Shown here: piece after piece, positions 34,728-47,993 of the stretch
How positions within the stretch are numbered: position 1 is the stretch's first letter
How the letters are laid out: each line of letters opens with the position of its first letter
Source: Jackrogersella multiformis
Taxonomy: Eukaryota; Ascomycota; Sordariomycetes; Xylariales; Hypoxylaceae
DNA: 64,000 bases
Direction: 5' to 3'
NCBI GenBank assembly: GCA_902806575.1
Contig: CADCXD010000001.1
Location: 4,960,001 to 5,024,000, forward strand
Made by a program: the position numbers and the translations under genes
The notes under the pieces: model-generated
What the model saw: the letters and a program-made list of their open reading frames with translations, nothing else
Databases searched by the model: none
Told to the model about the DNA's origin: nothing

Positions 34728-34794
34728 CTCCGCCCCTCCCCCTCGCGCCCCCAACAGCTCAAGTGAGGCACAGTCTTAGTCCAGTCCACTTACA

Positions 34795-34821
34795 CCCATA
34801 ATCCATAATCCATAATCCATA
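34795..34821. repeat. ATAATCC-type tandem repeat
   Basis: Three consecutive copies of CATAATC plus partial units. Confidence 0.85.
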
Positions 34822-35483
34822 CCTAATACTAGAGCAGATCGCTTTGTTTTGTTCGACGCTAAGCATGGCGGCTAGGCCTGTACTAGTATATTCGTATGAT
34901 ACCTACCTATATGTATGATAGGCGCTATATTAGGAATAACAAGTCCAATAGAGTGGAAACATGACTTATTATTTATTATCGGGTGCCTAATTACGCTAGG
35001 ATTCCAAAAAAAAACGGTGCAATGTTTAATTATAAACAATACCCATCCGCACTCGGTTCTCCTTATTACTAAACCATGTAGACGCAGCCAAAAGGGGGAG
35101 AGTTCTCGGGAGAGGAAAAAGAGAGACTTGCTTGTAAGTACATCTAACTATATCCAGGTCGTCAATATGAAACTGTCGGAATCTCGTCGAGCTTGTTTTT
35201 GGGGAGTTGTTATTTTGCCCACCTACTGAAATGGCCATTTTCCGATCCGCTCTCTGTCCTCGAGGTTCGCGAACCTATACGATTCCTGACCTCATAGATG
35301 CCATCCCCTACATGGAATATCCAGATTCTCGCCCTCAGATCCAACCTAAACTCCGAGCTGAAAGGGAGAAAGAAGAAAGACATGTGACGACTTCATGACT
35401 CTACTTTCTCGACGAAACAGATAATCACTCGACCGTCCTAGACTGTACCGCGATGGTATGGACAGCAGTTGAGCAGGCTTGCT

Positions 35484-37606
35484 TCAAGGGGGCGGCGCGC
35501 TGGTTAGCATCGTGTTGATCTCGGACATGATGCTTTCGTCGGCGGCCATGCTGCTGATGATCTCGTCCTGCGTGAACCCAACCCAGAACGAAGGGTTGTT
35601 CTGCTGCGCCCTCTTGGCGCGGTAGATCTCCTGTGCGACACCCCTGACCTGGCCCGACGCCGTGCTGGCCGCCTTCCAGACGTTGCTGAGCTTGTTGAGA
35701 GCCCCGATATTAAGACGGATCTGCTGCCGTAGGTCGTCCTCGTCTTGGATGAAATACTCAAGGGCCCATTTGCTGAGGTGGACGATCGAAGAAAGCGTTA
35801 GCACGCACGTGAAGAAGTGCGTGTGGCTCGTGATCGGCACGTTGTACGTCACCATCTTGCTAATCTCGCATGCTGCCGTGATGATGTGTCTGGTATGGAT
35901 GTTGAAGTTGTCCCCGCTCTGGACTGCCCGGTGCGGCGCACAGGCCGTCACGTCGCGCGCCGGAGATGAGTCCAGCTGCGAAAGGGGTTGATGCAGGATG
36001 ATTGAGCAACTACGAGGCCTTCTCATCAGCCAAGGGAATCGGCGGATCTACGTGAGAGGAGAGGGACTTACGCATGGTTGATCATGTGTGCCTGGAACAT
36101 CATCTCGTCCAACTGGCAGTTCTTGTTCAGACTGTCGCGCTTCGACGCTGGAAGGTGCATCCTCCAGTTGGACAGTAGCGACTCGATCCTATTCACATTC
36201 TCCTCGTTCGGGAAGCCGCCGTTTGGCAACCGCATCATGCGTCCTAGGTTTCGTATGGAAGCGACGCGGTAAGCGAACGAGGAGAATTCTCGTTCCTCTC
36301 CGGAGAAAATTTGATCATCAAAATCTTCCAGGTACATTGGACGCGGGATACTCTGCCACAGTTCGTCAGTCGGTTATCGAGTTGAAACACGCACGAGGGG
36401 CCCATCTAATTCGAAACCTACGCCTGATTTGTACTCGTGCTCTTCGCACGGGAGGCCCACGTCTGCCACGATGTCGAAGAGAAGAAAATTTGACTGTCGG
36501 TGTACTCCGGCAACCATCCCGTCTACGACGAATAAATCCCACCACGTTCGCCGCCAACTCTCTTCTACCCTTGGGATGCTGCCTCCGTGTAGCGTAGCGA
36601 AAGCCCTCGTATAGAGGCCGATCTCTATAGCGACACGCTCGACATCGGATAAGATCTCACGTGCCTTTTCCTGTTGGCAATTGCCATCGAGCCCTATGAG
36701 AACGATGACCATAGCCTGAACCAAATAACCATCCTTGACGACGTCTGGGGCGTAGATCAAGCGCATGGCCTCTTCGAAGAAGGTTGCACGAGAAGGGCCG
36801 GCGTCAATATACAACGACCCAACCCATCGCATCGCAGAAAGCAGGTGACTGAGATCTCTCTCCTTCGCCAGCTTGAGCAGATGGTCCTTTGGTAAGACGG
36901 CCGGGTGGCCGGGATAGAAGTAGTAATAGAATGAGTCGATACAGCGCTCCGGAACGGTCTGCTGCGGTCGTTGATTGGCCTCTACGAGAGCGCCATTGGT
37001 GCCATTAAGGTAAGGGTTCCTGTAAAGCTGAAGACTGTTCATGCCAGGAGGCGCAAAGGGCGTTCCTGGAGAGTCTGGGATTGCCAAGGACGGATTAAAG
37101 GTCGCGAGAGTCGGCGGCGCGGCGGATGAAACCGTTGCGCCCAACAGCATCGGACAGCTGTCGCCGCCGGTAGAGGACGGAGAGTCAGATGCATGACGCT
37201 TGTTTGGATTCGGGGCCGGATTCCTCCTTGGCCCCTTGTAACCACGGCGAGAAGCCACGTAGATACATTCAGAGTCAGATGATTGACAACGTGAGCATGG
37301 TGTTCTACCATCACACTTAAGATGTTTTCCTCTCTGTTTTTCATGATACGATCTCTAGTCAGTACAGAAACTTCGAGATAGAAAATACTTGATTTTTTCC
37401 TTTTCTTATTTTTCTCTCTTTAGACTTACACAGGCGAGGCAAGCTGCTTGCACAGTGTTCGGAGGAGTCCCCGAAGCTGAGGACACCGGCGTCGAGTGGG
37501 GTTGCTGATTGGATATTTCTGAGCCAAGACCATTAAATAGCTCGGGTGGAGAGCCATTCGATATGGAGGCCGCAAGACTGGTCGGATGCGAGTATGAATC
37601 CATCAT
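35484..37606 (-). CDS. Zn2Cys6 transcription factor with fungal-specific TF domain
   Basis: Four exons: 37606-37430, 37333-36395, 36352-36072 and 36009-35484, giving 640 residues. The zinc cluster Cys56-Cys59-Cys66-Cys72-Cys75-Cys82 is split by intron 1 directly after Cys59, and the join reads CLACRGKHLKCDGRTPCSRC. A basic linker follows (SRRGYKGPRRNP). The middle region (about 150-420) matches the fungal transcription-factor homology domain, with CIDSFYYYFYPGHPAVLPKD, LSDVERVAIEIGLYTRAFA and SWRRTWWDLFVVDGM. The rest continues as helices (HACSIILHQPLSQLD, FFTCVLTLSSIVHLSKWALE), ending in APPP. Expected to bind CGG-type half-sites as a dimer in the nucleus. The target pathway is unknown, and no biosynthetic cluster is adjacent. 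Intron phases and splice signals agree throughout. Confidence 0.88.
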
Positions 37607-37827
37607 AAGTAATGTCTCTATTTGATCAATAATAGGTAGCGGGGAATAGAAAATGAGCGACTCTAGCGGTTGAGCCTTTTTCCAAGGTGAAGTCTAAGGT
37701 AAAGTCCTAGATTGAAGTAGGGTGGTGGGTGGGAGAATCGCCGAGAAGACATCGAAAGGTCGATGGCGACAATATCAATCGGGTCTGAGTGGCTACTGCT
37801 GCCACGGCCCGGGATATATGATGATGG

Positions 37828-37883
37828 CTGTCTGCCTGTCTGCCTCTCTGTCTCTGTATCTGTATCTGTCTCTGTCTCTCCTC
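37828..37883. repeat. CTGTCT/CTGCCT pyrimidine-rich microsatellite
   Basis: Imperfect tandem CTGTCTGC, CTGTCT and CTGTAT units about 220 bp upstream of the Zn2Cys6 start. Strand-asymmetric pyrimidine tracts like this are common in fungal promoters. Confidence 0.8.
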
Positions 37884-38444
37884 TTTACTGGGCGGGTTGA
37901 GCGGTAGGTACTAGAAATCTTCTTCTCGGAATAATGGAATATTAGAATATTGGAATTACGGAATAAAAATATTATACCAAACAAGAATAAATCAATCTTA
38001 GTATCGGGCGTTCGTTTGGTTTATTCACAGTCGGGCCGTAAGATGATAAAAACCAACAAAAATTACTATCATCAGTTTCAAAGACGCGTTAAAGAAGTTG
38101 TCCTTGAAAATCAAAGCAAGAACCGGGAATTATGCGTATAAAGAAGGTCCGAGATGGAGATGGAGATTCCGGTAACAGCGGCTTTTTTTTTTAGAAGGGG
38201 AATTTGGAAGTTGAATTTGGGAGGTAGTTGATAGGTAAGTAGGGGTAGTTAGTAGGTAGGTAAGTAACAGCAATACCTTAGGTACCTACAGATCTGTATG
38301 TAGGTAACGAAACTACACTACCATCCATGTACTCACTTAGGTAGGTAAGTATCACTAGCATCTAATCTGGGGGGCGACTTAAGAAGTGACAGGGGATGCT
38401 GGGCAATAGCTGTCGTGATAGTTGAAAAATGTTTTTTATTTCCA

Positions 38445-38477
38445 TTTCCTTTCCTTTCCTTTCCTTTTCCTTTTTTT
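38445..38477. repeat. TTTCC pentamer microsatellite
   Basis: About five copies of TTTCC followed by TTTTCC and a T7 run. Confidence 0.85.
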
Positions 38478-41269
38478 AGTGAGGAGATTGGTGAATTATT
38501 AATTTTTTTCTTCGAACGAATAGATTAGCAGAACTAACTAATTAACTTCCTTTCGATCGAGGTGAGGGGTTGAGAATTCCGTGATGGGCTAAACGCCATG
38601 TCCAACCCCATGCCGGACCATGCAGGCAAATCAGGGGACGCGAGGAAGAAACAGATATAATAGGATTACGAATACATCTGTAATAATAAATCAGGAAATA
38701 TTTGGATACCTACCTAGGACGTAGCTAGGTTGGAGACAGGGATAACGAATGATACCAAATACTACGCGTACCGCCAGCCGAGCTCAGCTCTCTTTCTACC
38801 AGGTATGTCGTCCCTGTCTTGCCCCCACGTCTTGTAAGCTGTCCCTGTCTTCAGCAGCTCAGCTCCATATATCTAGCGTTATTAAGATTTATCTGATTCA
38901 TTGCTTTTAATATACCATACCTACCTGGTATCTTTGTTGACGATGACGACCGTCGATTGGCCGGTGACAGGTGAATAGGTACCCACGCTGCCACGAAGAT
39001 CCACTAACTAAAGCACTAGGAGTAGGGCTGTTCCTAGCAAGTGCATTTACATACCCTAGGTAGTATTTATTTTATTTTATTTTTGCCGGCTGTTGCTATG
39101 GTGTACTTGTCGTACCTCGCAAGCCTCGACCGGGGGGTTTTGGCGTTTTCTTCTTCTTTCTTTCTTGAATTATGTGCCGGATACAATCAATAATGGCATT
39201 AGGTAGCACGGGATGTCGAGGTGATGCCCAAGTGATCGGAAAGGCGGCAGCATAAGTTCCAGTCTGCTAAAAAGTCATTATGCCTCGCTCTATAAGCTGC
39301 CCGACTACATCGCAATTATCAGGCTCGGAGTACTTTGTAAATAATGACCTTTCATAAGAGGTTACCTAGGCGCTCATCGAAAAATCGTGTAGCATCTCTA
39401 ACCTGACGAGTGCCTTTCTCTTAATGTAATAGAGTAATAGAGTAATAAAGTACTTAATAAAGTAATAGAGGATTAGGTACCGGTAGCTTGGTGGAGGTCT
39501 ACACCAAGGGTAGTGGAAATGACTTGTCATATTTATTGATCTATTGTCTATTACGGTAGTCCAAGTCAAATTGTGTAGAAGAGTGAAGGAAATTAAGATG
39601 TACCACTAGGTAGGTATTAATAATTAAGCACCTGGGCATGTACTATCCTCGTACCGTACCTGCCTGCCTGCTTGCCAAGATAGAATGTGATGTGGGGTAT
39701 CTGCCGGCTGGCAGGAGGTATCTGGGATTATGTAGTTGAAGTTCCTCGAATTGCCAGCTGGTAGGCCATCCCTTATTTCAGTATATGGATATTCAACTAT
39801 CCGGATATCCCCGTATCTCGGGTCCCGCCATCCTAGGTCGTACTTAATCCTGCGGGTAATGACATGCAGCAGCTTAACCTTGGAAGCTGTCACCACTTTT
39901 ACTTACCTCTATACTTAGGTACATAGGTACTTTAAGCCCCTATCTCTTATGTCGTATCCTCTACTCTTCTACTTTGATCCTCTCAAGTTCATTTCATTCG
40001 TGACGTCGCTTCTTGATCTATCCTCGTCTTGTTTACGACTTGTTCAACTGTTGTTTAACTGTTATTGGTTCCGGCGAAAGCCTCGGAAATAATGTGCAAC
40101 CTCTTATTCTCCTAAAATACCCTGTGCAACTTGTTGATAATTAAAGGACGCGTATATCTAATAGTGAATATCTGGGTAGGTAGGTGAGCAAACGCAAACA
40201 GTACGACGCAACGATCTAAACCATGCTTATAAGTCTTAGATCTTCGTAGCACATTATGGGGGAGGACTTGACAACGTGGCGTATAGGTGTAACATATTAA
40301 TCTTCACCCTGTGAAGTAAACCCGGTATTCCTACGTATTTGAATGTGTATACCTACCCTAGGTAGGTAAGTAACATAGTAACCTTTAATAACCTGTATTG
40401 AATGAGACATAGCATCGATACAAAATATATATCCATCAAGTAAGCCAGGAGGACTATCATGTTCACTTGTGCTTCCCCACACATTATGACCCGAGCCTCT
40501 GCTTCAGGACAGAATAGAAGAGAGTTGGCAATAGCTGTTACCTTACCAAAAGTTTGACAGGTAGGTAGGCATTAAGATGTAAAACGCCACTTACATATGT
40601 GACAAACTTAAGAGGGCTCAAAATCATATCAGTGGTTTCAAGGCTTTCTCCTTAATTACCTAGATTGACGTTTTATTTTTAGTAATCTAAGTTGGCGGAC
40701 ACGTGGGTTTCCATGATTATATTCACCCTTCTAGAACATATTTCTCGGTAGTGGTCCCGGAGAGGTCCATAATAGTGGGCCGGCCGTTCAACTTCCTCGC
40801 GTTCCGACTTACCAACCGTCCCCGGGCACATGGAGTACGATGTCAGAAAGTTACGGGGCGTGTTTAGTGTATAAAGACTTTTTAAAGTGATCCATTGGTA
40901 AAACACTACATTTATTCAGTTACCCCTTAGTGTAATTCATATGTTCAAGGTAAGTCTTCGTTAATAAGAAGGTATGACAGCCAGGGATAAGGAGATCGGC
41001 AAGCAGACAACTCAGTACTGCACGTAGAGTATCAAAGGTAACTAACTATCTTAAATATTAGGGACGTAGAAAGAAAAATGGAGTAAGACTCGACAAGAAA
41101 AAGAAAAGAATCGAACGAAAGAGTAGGGATTCATAGTATAAGTAGGTAGTCAATCTATCTCGAATCCAAATCCCATACATACTATGTCGAAGTCCATTTC
41201 GAATACATGTGATGCCGCGCTACGCCATGTCCTTCATGCCTTGCGTAATGTCATATCGGTGTAGGTACT

Positions 41270-43362
41270 CTACTCTACCGTTTCTATAGATACAAACGTC
41301 CTGCGTCTCGACTCGTCGTGTCTTTTTGACGTCATTCGTGCCGAGAGTTCCCCCTCACTGTCCGACCCTGTGCTAACGGAAGCCACCGATCCCGTCAGCG
41401 AGCCCGCCGCGCCGCTCGTCTCGCTGCCGCGGTCGCTACCGGCGTCGTCTTCGCGTGTTACTTCCACGGCTACTACTCCCGGCACCGCATCGTACTTCTC
41501 CTTCTCATTCTGCACCAGCAACCGATTCCTTTCTTCCTCTTCGTCGTCGTCACCCTTTCCGGTTTCCCACATCCCTTTCAGAATTACCTCCTTCTCTTCA
41601 TCACGCACCGTTGCGTCAAACTCGAACGGCTTTGGCTTGGCGATGAGTAGCGGCGTGAAGTCGTTCCAGTGTACCGGCACCTCGGTCCCATCTGCCCGGC
41701 GCTTCTTCCGGATGTTGAAGGCCCACGCCATCCCGCCCATAGTCAAGAATAGATCCTGGTCCACGATCGGGATGCCCTGGCATGTGCGACGGCCGAAGCC
41801 GAATTGGCTGAAGCCGTTAAGGTTGGGATGTAAAGTTAATGGTTCCTTATATGTGGGATACTCTGGTTCTATCCACCGACCGGGATTGAATGCATCTCCG
41901 TCTGGGTAAACAGTCTCGTCACGGGTGATGGCCCTTTAAGGTGGTCAGAATAACTGATTGTAAAGCTGCTGTACTAAGTTTGATGGAGATGATAGACCTA
42001 CCATTCTAGTGCGTGGATGGTGGCGCCCGCGGGAATGAAGTAGCCGTTGTATACGTCATCCTGTTCAATAGCGTGCGGAATCCCTTTCCAATGAGTCAGT
42101 CATATGCATGTTCAAGTAATGTCTTAGTTGAACTAACCTGTGGGGACCGGTGGACGCCACCGAATGGTCTCCTTGACGACGGCACGGAGCAACGGTAGCT
42201 TTTCGCGATCTTCCCATTCGGGACATCTGCCTTCACACATGGTATCGATCTCATCCTGGAGCTTCTTCTGCCAATCGGGATAATGTAGCATGGCAAGGAT
42301 GAAGCTCTGGATTGGGCTGCCGATTGTCAGGGCTCCGGCAATAGCCATTTGGCCGACGACATATGTAGCTTCAGCCTCGTTCCCCCATTTGTTGTCTTTT
42401 TGGCTGCCCAGAGTGTTAATAAAGGTGCGAATGAAGCTTGGTTCGGCGTTCCCCTCGTCGATGCGGTCATGCACATATTGCACATTACCCTTCAAGAGAC
42501 CCGCTTCGAGTTCATGCCGGGCGTTTTCCTTTTGTTTCCACGGGCTTAAGAAGGTTGGTATGTGCATGAGCCAGGATATAACGTTAGGGAGGGCACCTGA
42601 CGGGGAGATGGTCTCGAGAAGGCCGAAAGTAGTCACCCGTAGAAGCTGGGCGGGGTGAGGACTACCCCAAGAGAGGCGAGATACCGTACGAGATGTGAAT
42701 TGCTCGACATATTCCCGATATTGTGATGGATCTCGTGAGAGGAGGTGTAGGAAACGATCCCGCTCCTTTGCTGGGTAGTCGTGTAATAATGACTTAGCCG
42801 ATGTAGCCATCAGCTGCTGGCAAAGCTTTCGTTGACGTTTCCACGTTTCTGTAGTGCGAATTAGTAAGGAATGACCCCTTCCTATCTCATGTTCGCCTAC
42901 CATTTCGTCCCGACAGAGCGAGATAGTTCCCGCTCGTTCGGTTGTCTGGAAGGTTGGGGATTAATGGCCGGTCTGAGTAGTTTGCGGCCCGTCTTGAGAG
43001 TAGATCATTCGCGATTTGTTCTGACGAAATCCAGACGTGGACTGTGCCAAACATCTCCGTCTGATAAATAGGCCCATACTCTTTGCTCCATTCGTGGAAT
43101 TTCAGCCATGTCGACTCTGCGGGGATATCATGCACGCGGCCGACTAGGGGATACGCTATAGCTAGTCAGAAGAGAATTTCCGATGAGACTCAAGGAGTAA
43201 ACGAAGTCTGCGGAGGTATAACAGAGACATTGGAGACTAACACCTAGGACCAGGTAGTGGACGAGCACCTCGCGGTATTCTACGTCTATTACGTACTAGA
43301 CTCGTCAAGTATAGCACGCATGACAACAGAATAGAAAACACAAACCAAGAAACGACTGCCAT
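41270..43362 (-). CDS. Cytochrome P450 monooxygenase with long acidic C-terminal tail
   Basis: Five exons: 43362-43242, 43155-42901, 42848-42138, 42083-42002 and 41933-41270. Introns are 44-86 bp and the phases agree, giving 610 residues. A membrane anchor (residues 3-22) is followed by the Pro-rich hinge PLPGPR. Conserved parts are ETWKRQRKL (C helix), AIAGALTIGSP (I helix, lacking the usual AGxxT spacing), ETIR (E352-R355, K helix), NPGRW and the haem loop FGFGRRTCQG with Cys441. This is a microsomal class II P450 that inserts oxygen with electrons from NADPH-P450 reductase. It resembles the O-methylsterigmatocystin oxidoreductase-like group. After the normal end near residue 500 there is an acidic Glu/Asp/Ser-rich tail of about 110 residues, which is unusual. 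No cluster partners are adjacent, so the substrate is unknown. Confidence 0.9.
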
Positions 43363-46300
43363 TTCTGTCGACGTGAAGGTCAACGAGAACAAGGGAGATA
43401 TGGTAATGAATATAAAGCCAAGAGACTTTGAAGTTTAAGAACTAGACCGAAGGGTGGTTGTCCTCCCTTGTGGACCTTATAAGACAATCGACTTCGACGC
43501 CCATCCGGGCAGCCACTTCTACCTTTAATGATATTAGTATCTTAAGGGAGAGCACATCCCTACCGAGGTGGGGCGATGGCCCCCGTTGCATATGTATATG
43601 ATCTGATCAACGGTGATCACCATTGGGCGAGCGCTGCAATCCATTCCGGAGGAGTGGCTTGGAATGTCTTGATTTAGGATGTCTCACGAGGCAGAGTCCG
43701 ACGCCTCTCAGCGAGCCAAGCTTATAGACACATGAATGGAATATAGCTTCGGTGTTCGAAGCGAAAGGATGTCTGACAGAGCATGTCCATCTGAGATAAG
43801 ATTTACCTATCCTAGATCCAACCCAACTAGCATGTCGCATGTCGGGGCCTACTGACCAAGCCAATCTTACTAGCAAGGCTCGCGCTTTTAAGAGGGCGTG
43901 GAAACTTTTTCTCTTTTTCTTTCGTCTTGGAGGGTTACAGCACCTTATGTCGAATCCTATAAGGTTCAGATATCCTCGTGTGAGGGGGGGGGAGGGGGGT
44001 CACATCGATGCAAATCCTGATCATACCTTAATACATTATTAGGCCTCGATTAAGCCAATGTAACGGCGGCAGCGGAAAATAATTTCTGCGTCACGTACAG
44101 CTTAACTCGTCTTGGTTATAGATTTTAGAGCATCACCGGAGAGCAAAGTCTCTCTCTTCGCTAAGGGTTGACACGTGTAGATTCCAAGAAACTGGCTTGA
44201 TGGTGTACCATTCCCAAAGAGCGAGATAAGCGTCAGCTAATGTGATGAGCTGCAGATGGTGTGTAGACGAGCCTCCTTTGGTCCCTTGCCATAGACCATC
44301 TAGAACCACGGTACCGAAGTTTGTTTCATAAATGGTGATATCGACAGGGCTAATATTAGGAGCATGAGGCGAAGTATGCGACATGGTGTAAGATCAGCTA
44401 ACAGCTAAAGCCGACGACTGCAGCCGTGTGGAACCAAAGCTATGGAATTACCTACCATGCCCTTTCATGATTAGATGTTGTCAACCGCACAGGCTAGGCC
44501 GCTGTGGCTTTCAACGGTAGAACTGAAGAGCCGAGAACGAATAACGGCCCGCGGTGAAGAAAAGCCTGTAGCGCCACAGCCGATCTAGTGTCGATAACGT
44601 CTAGGAACCATCAATAAGCTGCCTTGGCTACACAAAAAAACGTATGGCTGCATGAATCGGCGAAGGCGATTCGCTAGTTCCGGCGAAGAGCGGAAATCCC
44701 CCAAGCTCACGACCACTAACGTCTGCAGAGCACACGAGGCTCCTACTCAGAGCGAAAGAACCCCCACACAATACCAGATCCTTGGGTCGATCCATTAGCA
44801 GGTGGCTGCTGATTTTCCAGCTGAAGGAATAGGATAGGTACGTGGAATAGGATACGTATCGAGTATATCGGGCTTGATTCTTCGACGCTTTCCTAACTCT
44901 TGTTTAGCACTAGATCGCGGTAATGGTACATTCACGTCATTGCTCCTTTTGAAGTTTTGGATCCGACCTGCCAGCATAGCGCTTTTCGAAATTGACTCAT
45001 TAATTATCGGTTGTGTCATCAAAACGAGTTTGATGGGTTGAAACCTCGTGATTGTATGTCAATCGGGTTCTTAGTAGGCTCCCGATTGGCGCTATCCTTT
45101 TCTAGGGGACGCCACATCTATGCGAGTATATGTAGGTCACTAGGCATCTTCCCTAAGCTTACATATAGGTACCTACCTAGGTAGGTAGGCATATAGGCTT
45201 TGGCCGACCAATAAGAGGCGACTAGATGAAAATGCTCTATACGACGTTTTAACTTTTGAACGAGGCTAACCTTCCAGGAACAGCTTTCATCACACCCTTC
45301 TTAGGCTGACCTAAAACAAGATAGGAGACACCCTCGATGAGAACCAATGGATACAGATCCTACCGCCTCTAGTGTCATAATGGCGTATTTCGTTTGGCTG
45401 GGTGATTCCCGCACTGAAGCCGGGAGGGATGGCCGTCCGTTCCTTGGTCAGACTAACTGCCTTGGCACCATTCGGGCCCGAGACTCATCAAACGGTCGTA
45501 GGTAGATAGGTATTTATCACCTTAAAGAGTGAGATCGAAATGGTGGGACCTAAACCGCCCGAAGTTTATGTTGTGAACCTTTGGATATGCACCCCAACCA
45601 AGGCGCATAGTAACGTGTGGTTCCAGTCGGCACTTATGCATCGGATGGGCCAGGATTATCTTTATTCACGGTTCCGAATTTCTCAGGTCATAAAAGCTGG
45701 CCATCAATGTAGTTCTTGAAAGGTGCTATACTCTTGCCATGGGTTAATAATAGGCTATACATGATCTTATTGCGGCATTGCCTATCGATTTGTACCACCG
45801 GAGACAAGGCAATCTCAAACAAACTCAACAACTTCTATTCATGATTCGGATAATGATGAATGAGAGGGATCCCCGGCAGCTTTGGAAATATTCGATCTCC
45901 TGGTCTATCCGAGGATGTGTTATAACACATCATCACGTACGTGCGCTCGCTGACATCAAGCCTGACATGGTCGGAGTTTGGCTTCGCTCTTCTTACTGTT
46001 GGACTGAGGCTGACGTATTGCGTCCGAGCCGAAATATTTCTGCATAACGTCAGCCCGGGGGCCGTTCTAATTAGTATTAGGCGCGCAGATGAGTCCTCCG
46101 GGCAACCATCGAAGCGAAGACGCGAACGGGGTAGTCTGAGATCGCACAGCTAGGTAGCTGAGACCTATTTGGTCGCTGACACTTCATGTAAGAAGGCCAT
46201 TCAATCTCTTCTCGAGGGTGACTACCACGGCGACTGGTTATATTGAACCCTGCTAACATCATCAAGTTCGTGATGGTGTTGGTCGTCTACGACTGTTTCT

Positions 46301-47465
46301 TCAGCTCTCGGAAACATGATATTAGACAGAGCTCGGCGGACCTTCTAAATCGGACGTCGAACTGCACACCGAAATCCTCGCATCGGTGGACCGGAGAAAA
46401 GGAAATGTCAGATTATGCGTTTTCTATTGTTTTTATCGAGGACTCCTTCAAGTTGCTAGCCCCTATACTCGCCAAGGCCGCCATCTCTCATAAGTGATGC
46501 CTCATTCACCACGTCATCTTGAACACCATTGCAGAATATAACTCAAGCCCGAATGGCGGGTGTTCACTGATAACGGGCTAGAAAGAGTTGAAAGCCTCGA
46601 AGATGGATGATTCATCGACTGTTAATTCGGCGACGACCTTAGGGATCGAGGCCCCTGTTCGAATAATTTTGGTTGGAAGTCCTAAAGAAGGGGAAGGGGG
46701 TGCCTAAAGCACAACCAACAGGCACCATCTCAGCAACGAATCACGGATGTTATAGCGAGCCTTAGCGTTTATTATAATCGCATCCGTGATGAGAGTTGCG
46801 TTGAATAGCGTGTGGACGAAAGCCACATCAATCCTTCATTTTCCTAATTCGGTACCTTTCTTCATGCCGGGACAGCTCTGGGTACCTACTTAGGTAATCA
46901 TCACATCCTTTCCATTCTACACCTACAAGAGTAGGCAACTCTGGTAACCCCTGGTCGCACAGAGCTAATGCAGACATTATAAAACCCAGTGCCATCCATG
47001 GATGATGGATCCATCATATGCTTCGTGCCGTAGGTATATTGCACCTGTGGCGACGCGCAGGTAGGTACCTAAACTAAACTTTTCCTCGTCGCATCCGTAA
47101 CGAGACTAGACTCGGAGGTACTAGGTATATCGTAAGTACAGAAGGAGGCCGGACTGCTTCAAGTTCAAAAATCACTCAATATTAAACAATGTTGAAAGTA
47201 GGTAGAAGTAAAAGAAATGACAAGTCGACAGTATAAGCTTATACACTAGTACCCTAGTACACTAGTACCTACACTAACCTAGTACACTAGCTGACTACCT
47301 AGGTAGGTACACACTAAGCTGGATGGGATTTAGTAAGTTACTAGGTACCTGGTAGGAGGTACATATGTAGTGAGAAAGCCAAGAAGCAGGTGTAAATCGT
47401 TTGTGGTTGGCCTAGAATAAAACCTCAAAATCAAGGTTGCATTAGATCCGCCCTAACAAAACATT

Positions 47466-47483
47466 AAAAAAAAAAAAAAAAAA
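47466..47483. repeat. Homopolymer A18 tract
   Basis: Eighteen A residues flanked on both sides by ACATTAAA, so it sits between two copies of a short direct repeat (ACATTAAAA). Confidence 0.9.
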
Positions 47484-47899
47484 CATTAAAAACTGCGAGG
47501 GTAGGAGGCAGGAGTAGGAGCTGGAGAGGCTAGTAAAGGAGGGTGGGTAAGATGATGAGAAATAAAAGACACCCGCACCAATGATTATCCGAATCAACTT
47601 CTATGGAACCTGTTACCTGGGAACTTGAGCATCTAGGTAGGTACCTAGCTAGGTCTTTCCAAGTTTCCAACCCTCCCATCTTCGATCTCACCATCGCCTA
47701 CCTACCTAGGTAGGTAGCTTAGCTGTACGTTCAAGTGCCGAGTAAACTCGAACAATCGACATTCGGACGTCGCACTGGTTTCGAACCTGTAATACGTAAT
47801 ATTTCTTACGTAGGACCTTAGTATCTATTGTCTTAAGTGTAGGATAACATTGCCGATGAAACCCTTTTACGGCAGACACGCGTCCAATATACCTAGGAC

Positions 47900-47965
47900 T
47901 ACCGGATCGCTCGATACCATAACACTTGTGCAAACCACTTGATTACTGAGCTACCCTCCTGGGCC
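47900..47965 (-). repeat. Possible tRNA-derived (SINE-like) head
   Basis: The minus strand reads GGGTAGCTCAGTAATCAAG (resembling a tRNA A box and D loop), then GGTTTGCACAAGTG, and about 35 nt after the A-box start GGTATCGAGCGATCC (resembling a B box). The arms do not fold into a complete cloverleaf, so this is not an intact tRNA gene. It fits a decayed tRNA-derived element. Low confidence; a chance match is possible. Confidence 0.25.
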
Positions 47966-47993
47966 GGGAAAGCCGGGTTCGCTTTACAAATCA

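Larger units (their letters stand above)
32038..35483. other. Gene-poor stretch, about 3.4 kb
   Basis: No gene is supported. From 32535 to about 33490 several minus-strand frames of 60-116 codons overlap, but most begin at non-ATG codons and none resembles a family I know. Tiles cluster at 32431-32458, 33680-33722, 34085-34120 and 34145-34206. Two adjacent hairpins lie at about 34300-34350 (GTCCATTAAAATGGAC, then CTTGGT...ACCAAG). Short arrays CCTGAT (34706-34727) and ATAATCC (34795-34821) are present. Confidence 0.5.
37607..41269. other. Gene-poor stretch, about 3.7 kb
   Basis: Promoter side of the Zn2Cys6 gene and 3' side of the P450. It contains a CTGTCT-type array (37828-37883), a TTTCC array (38445-38477) and tiles at about 38275, 38340, 38710, 39057, 39605 and 40355. 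The open frames are short and random-looking. No gene supported. Confidence 0.5.

Noticed and set aside
34915..35398. Open frames on both strands before the Zn2Cys6 gene
   Set aside because: Mostly non-ATG starts, low complexity and no family resemblance.
44133..44384. 83-codon ATG-initiated minus-strand ORF
   Set aside because: No family, no partner exons and no supporting context. Its length is within chance for this stretch.
45778..46497. Plus-strand frames resembling a small membrane protein (MNPANIIKFVMVLVVYDCFF)
   Set aside because: The frame begins at a non-ATG codon and the neighbouring frames cannot be joined by plausible splice sites.
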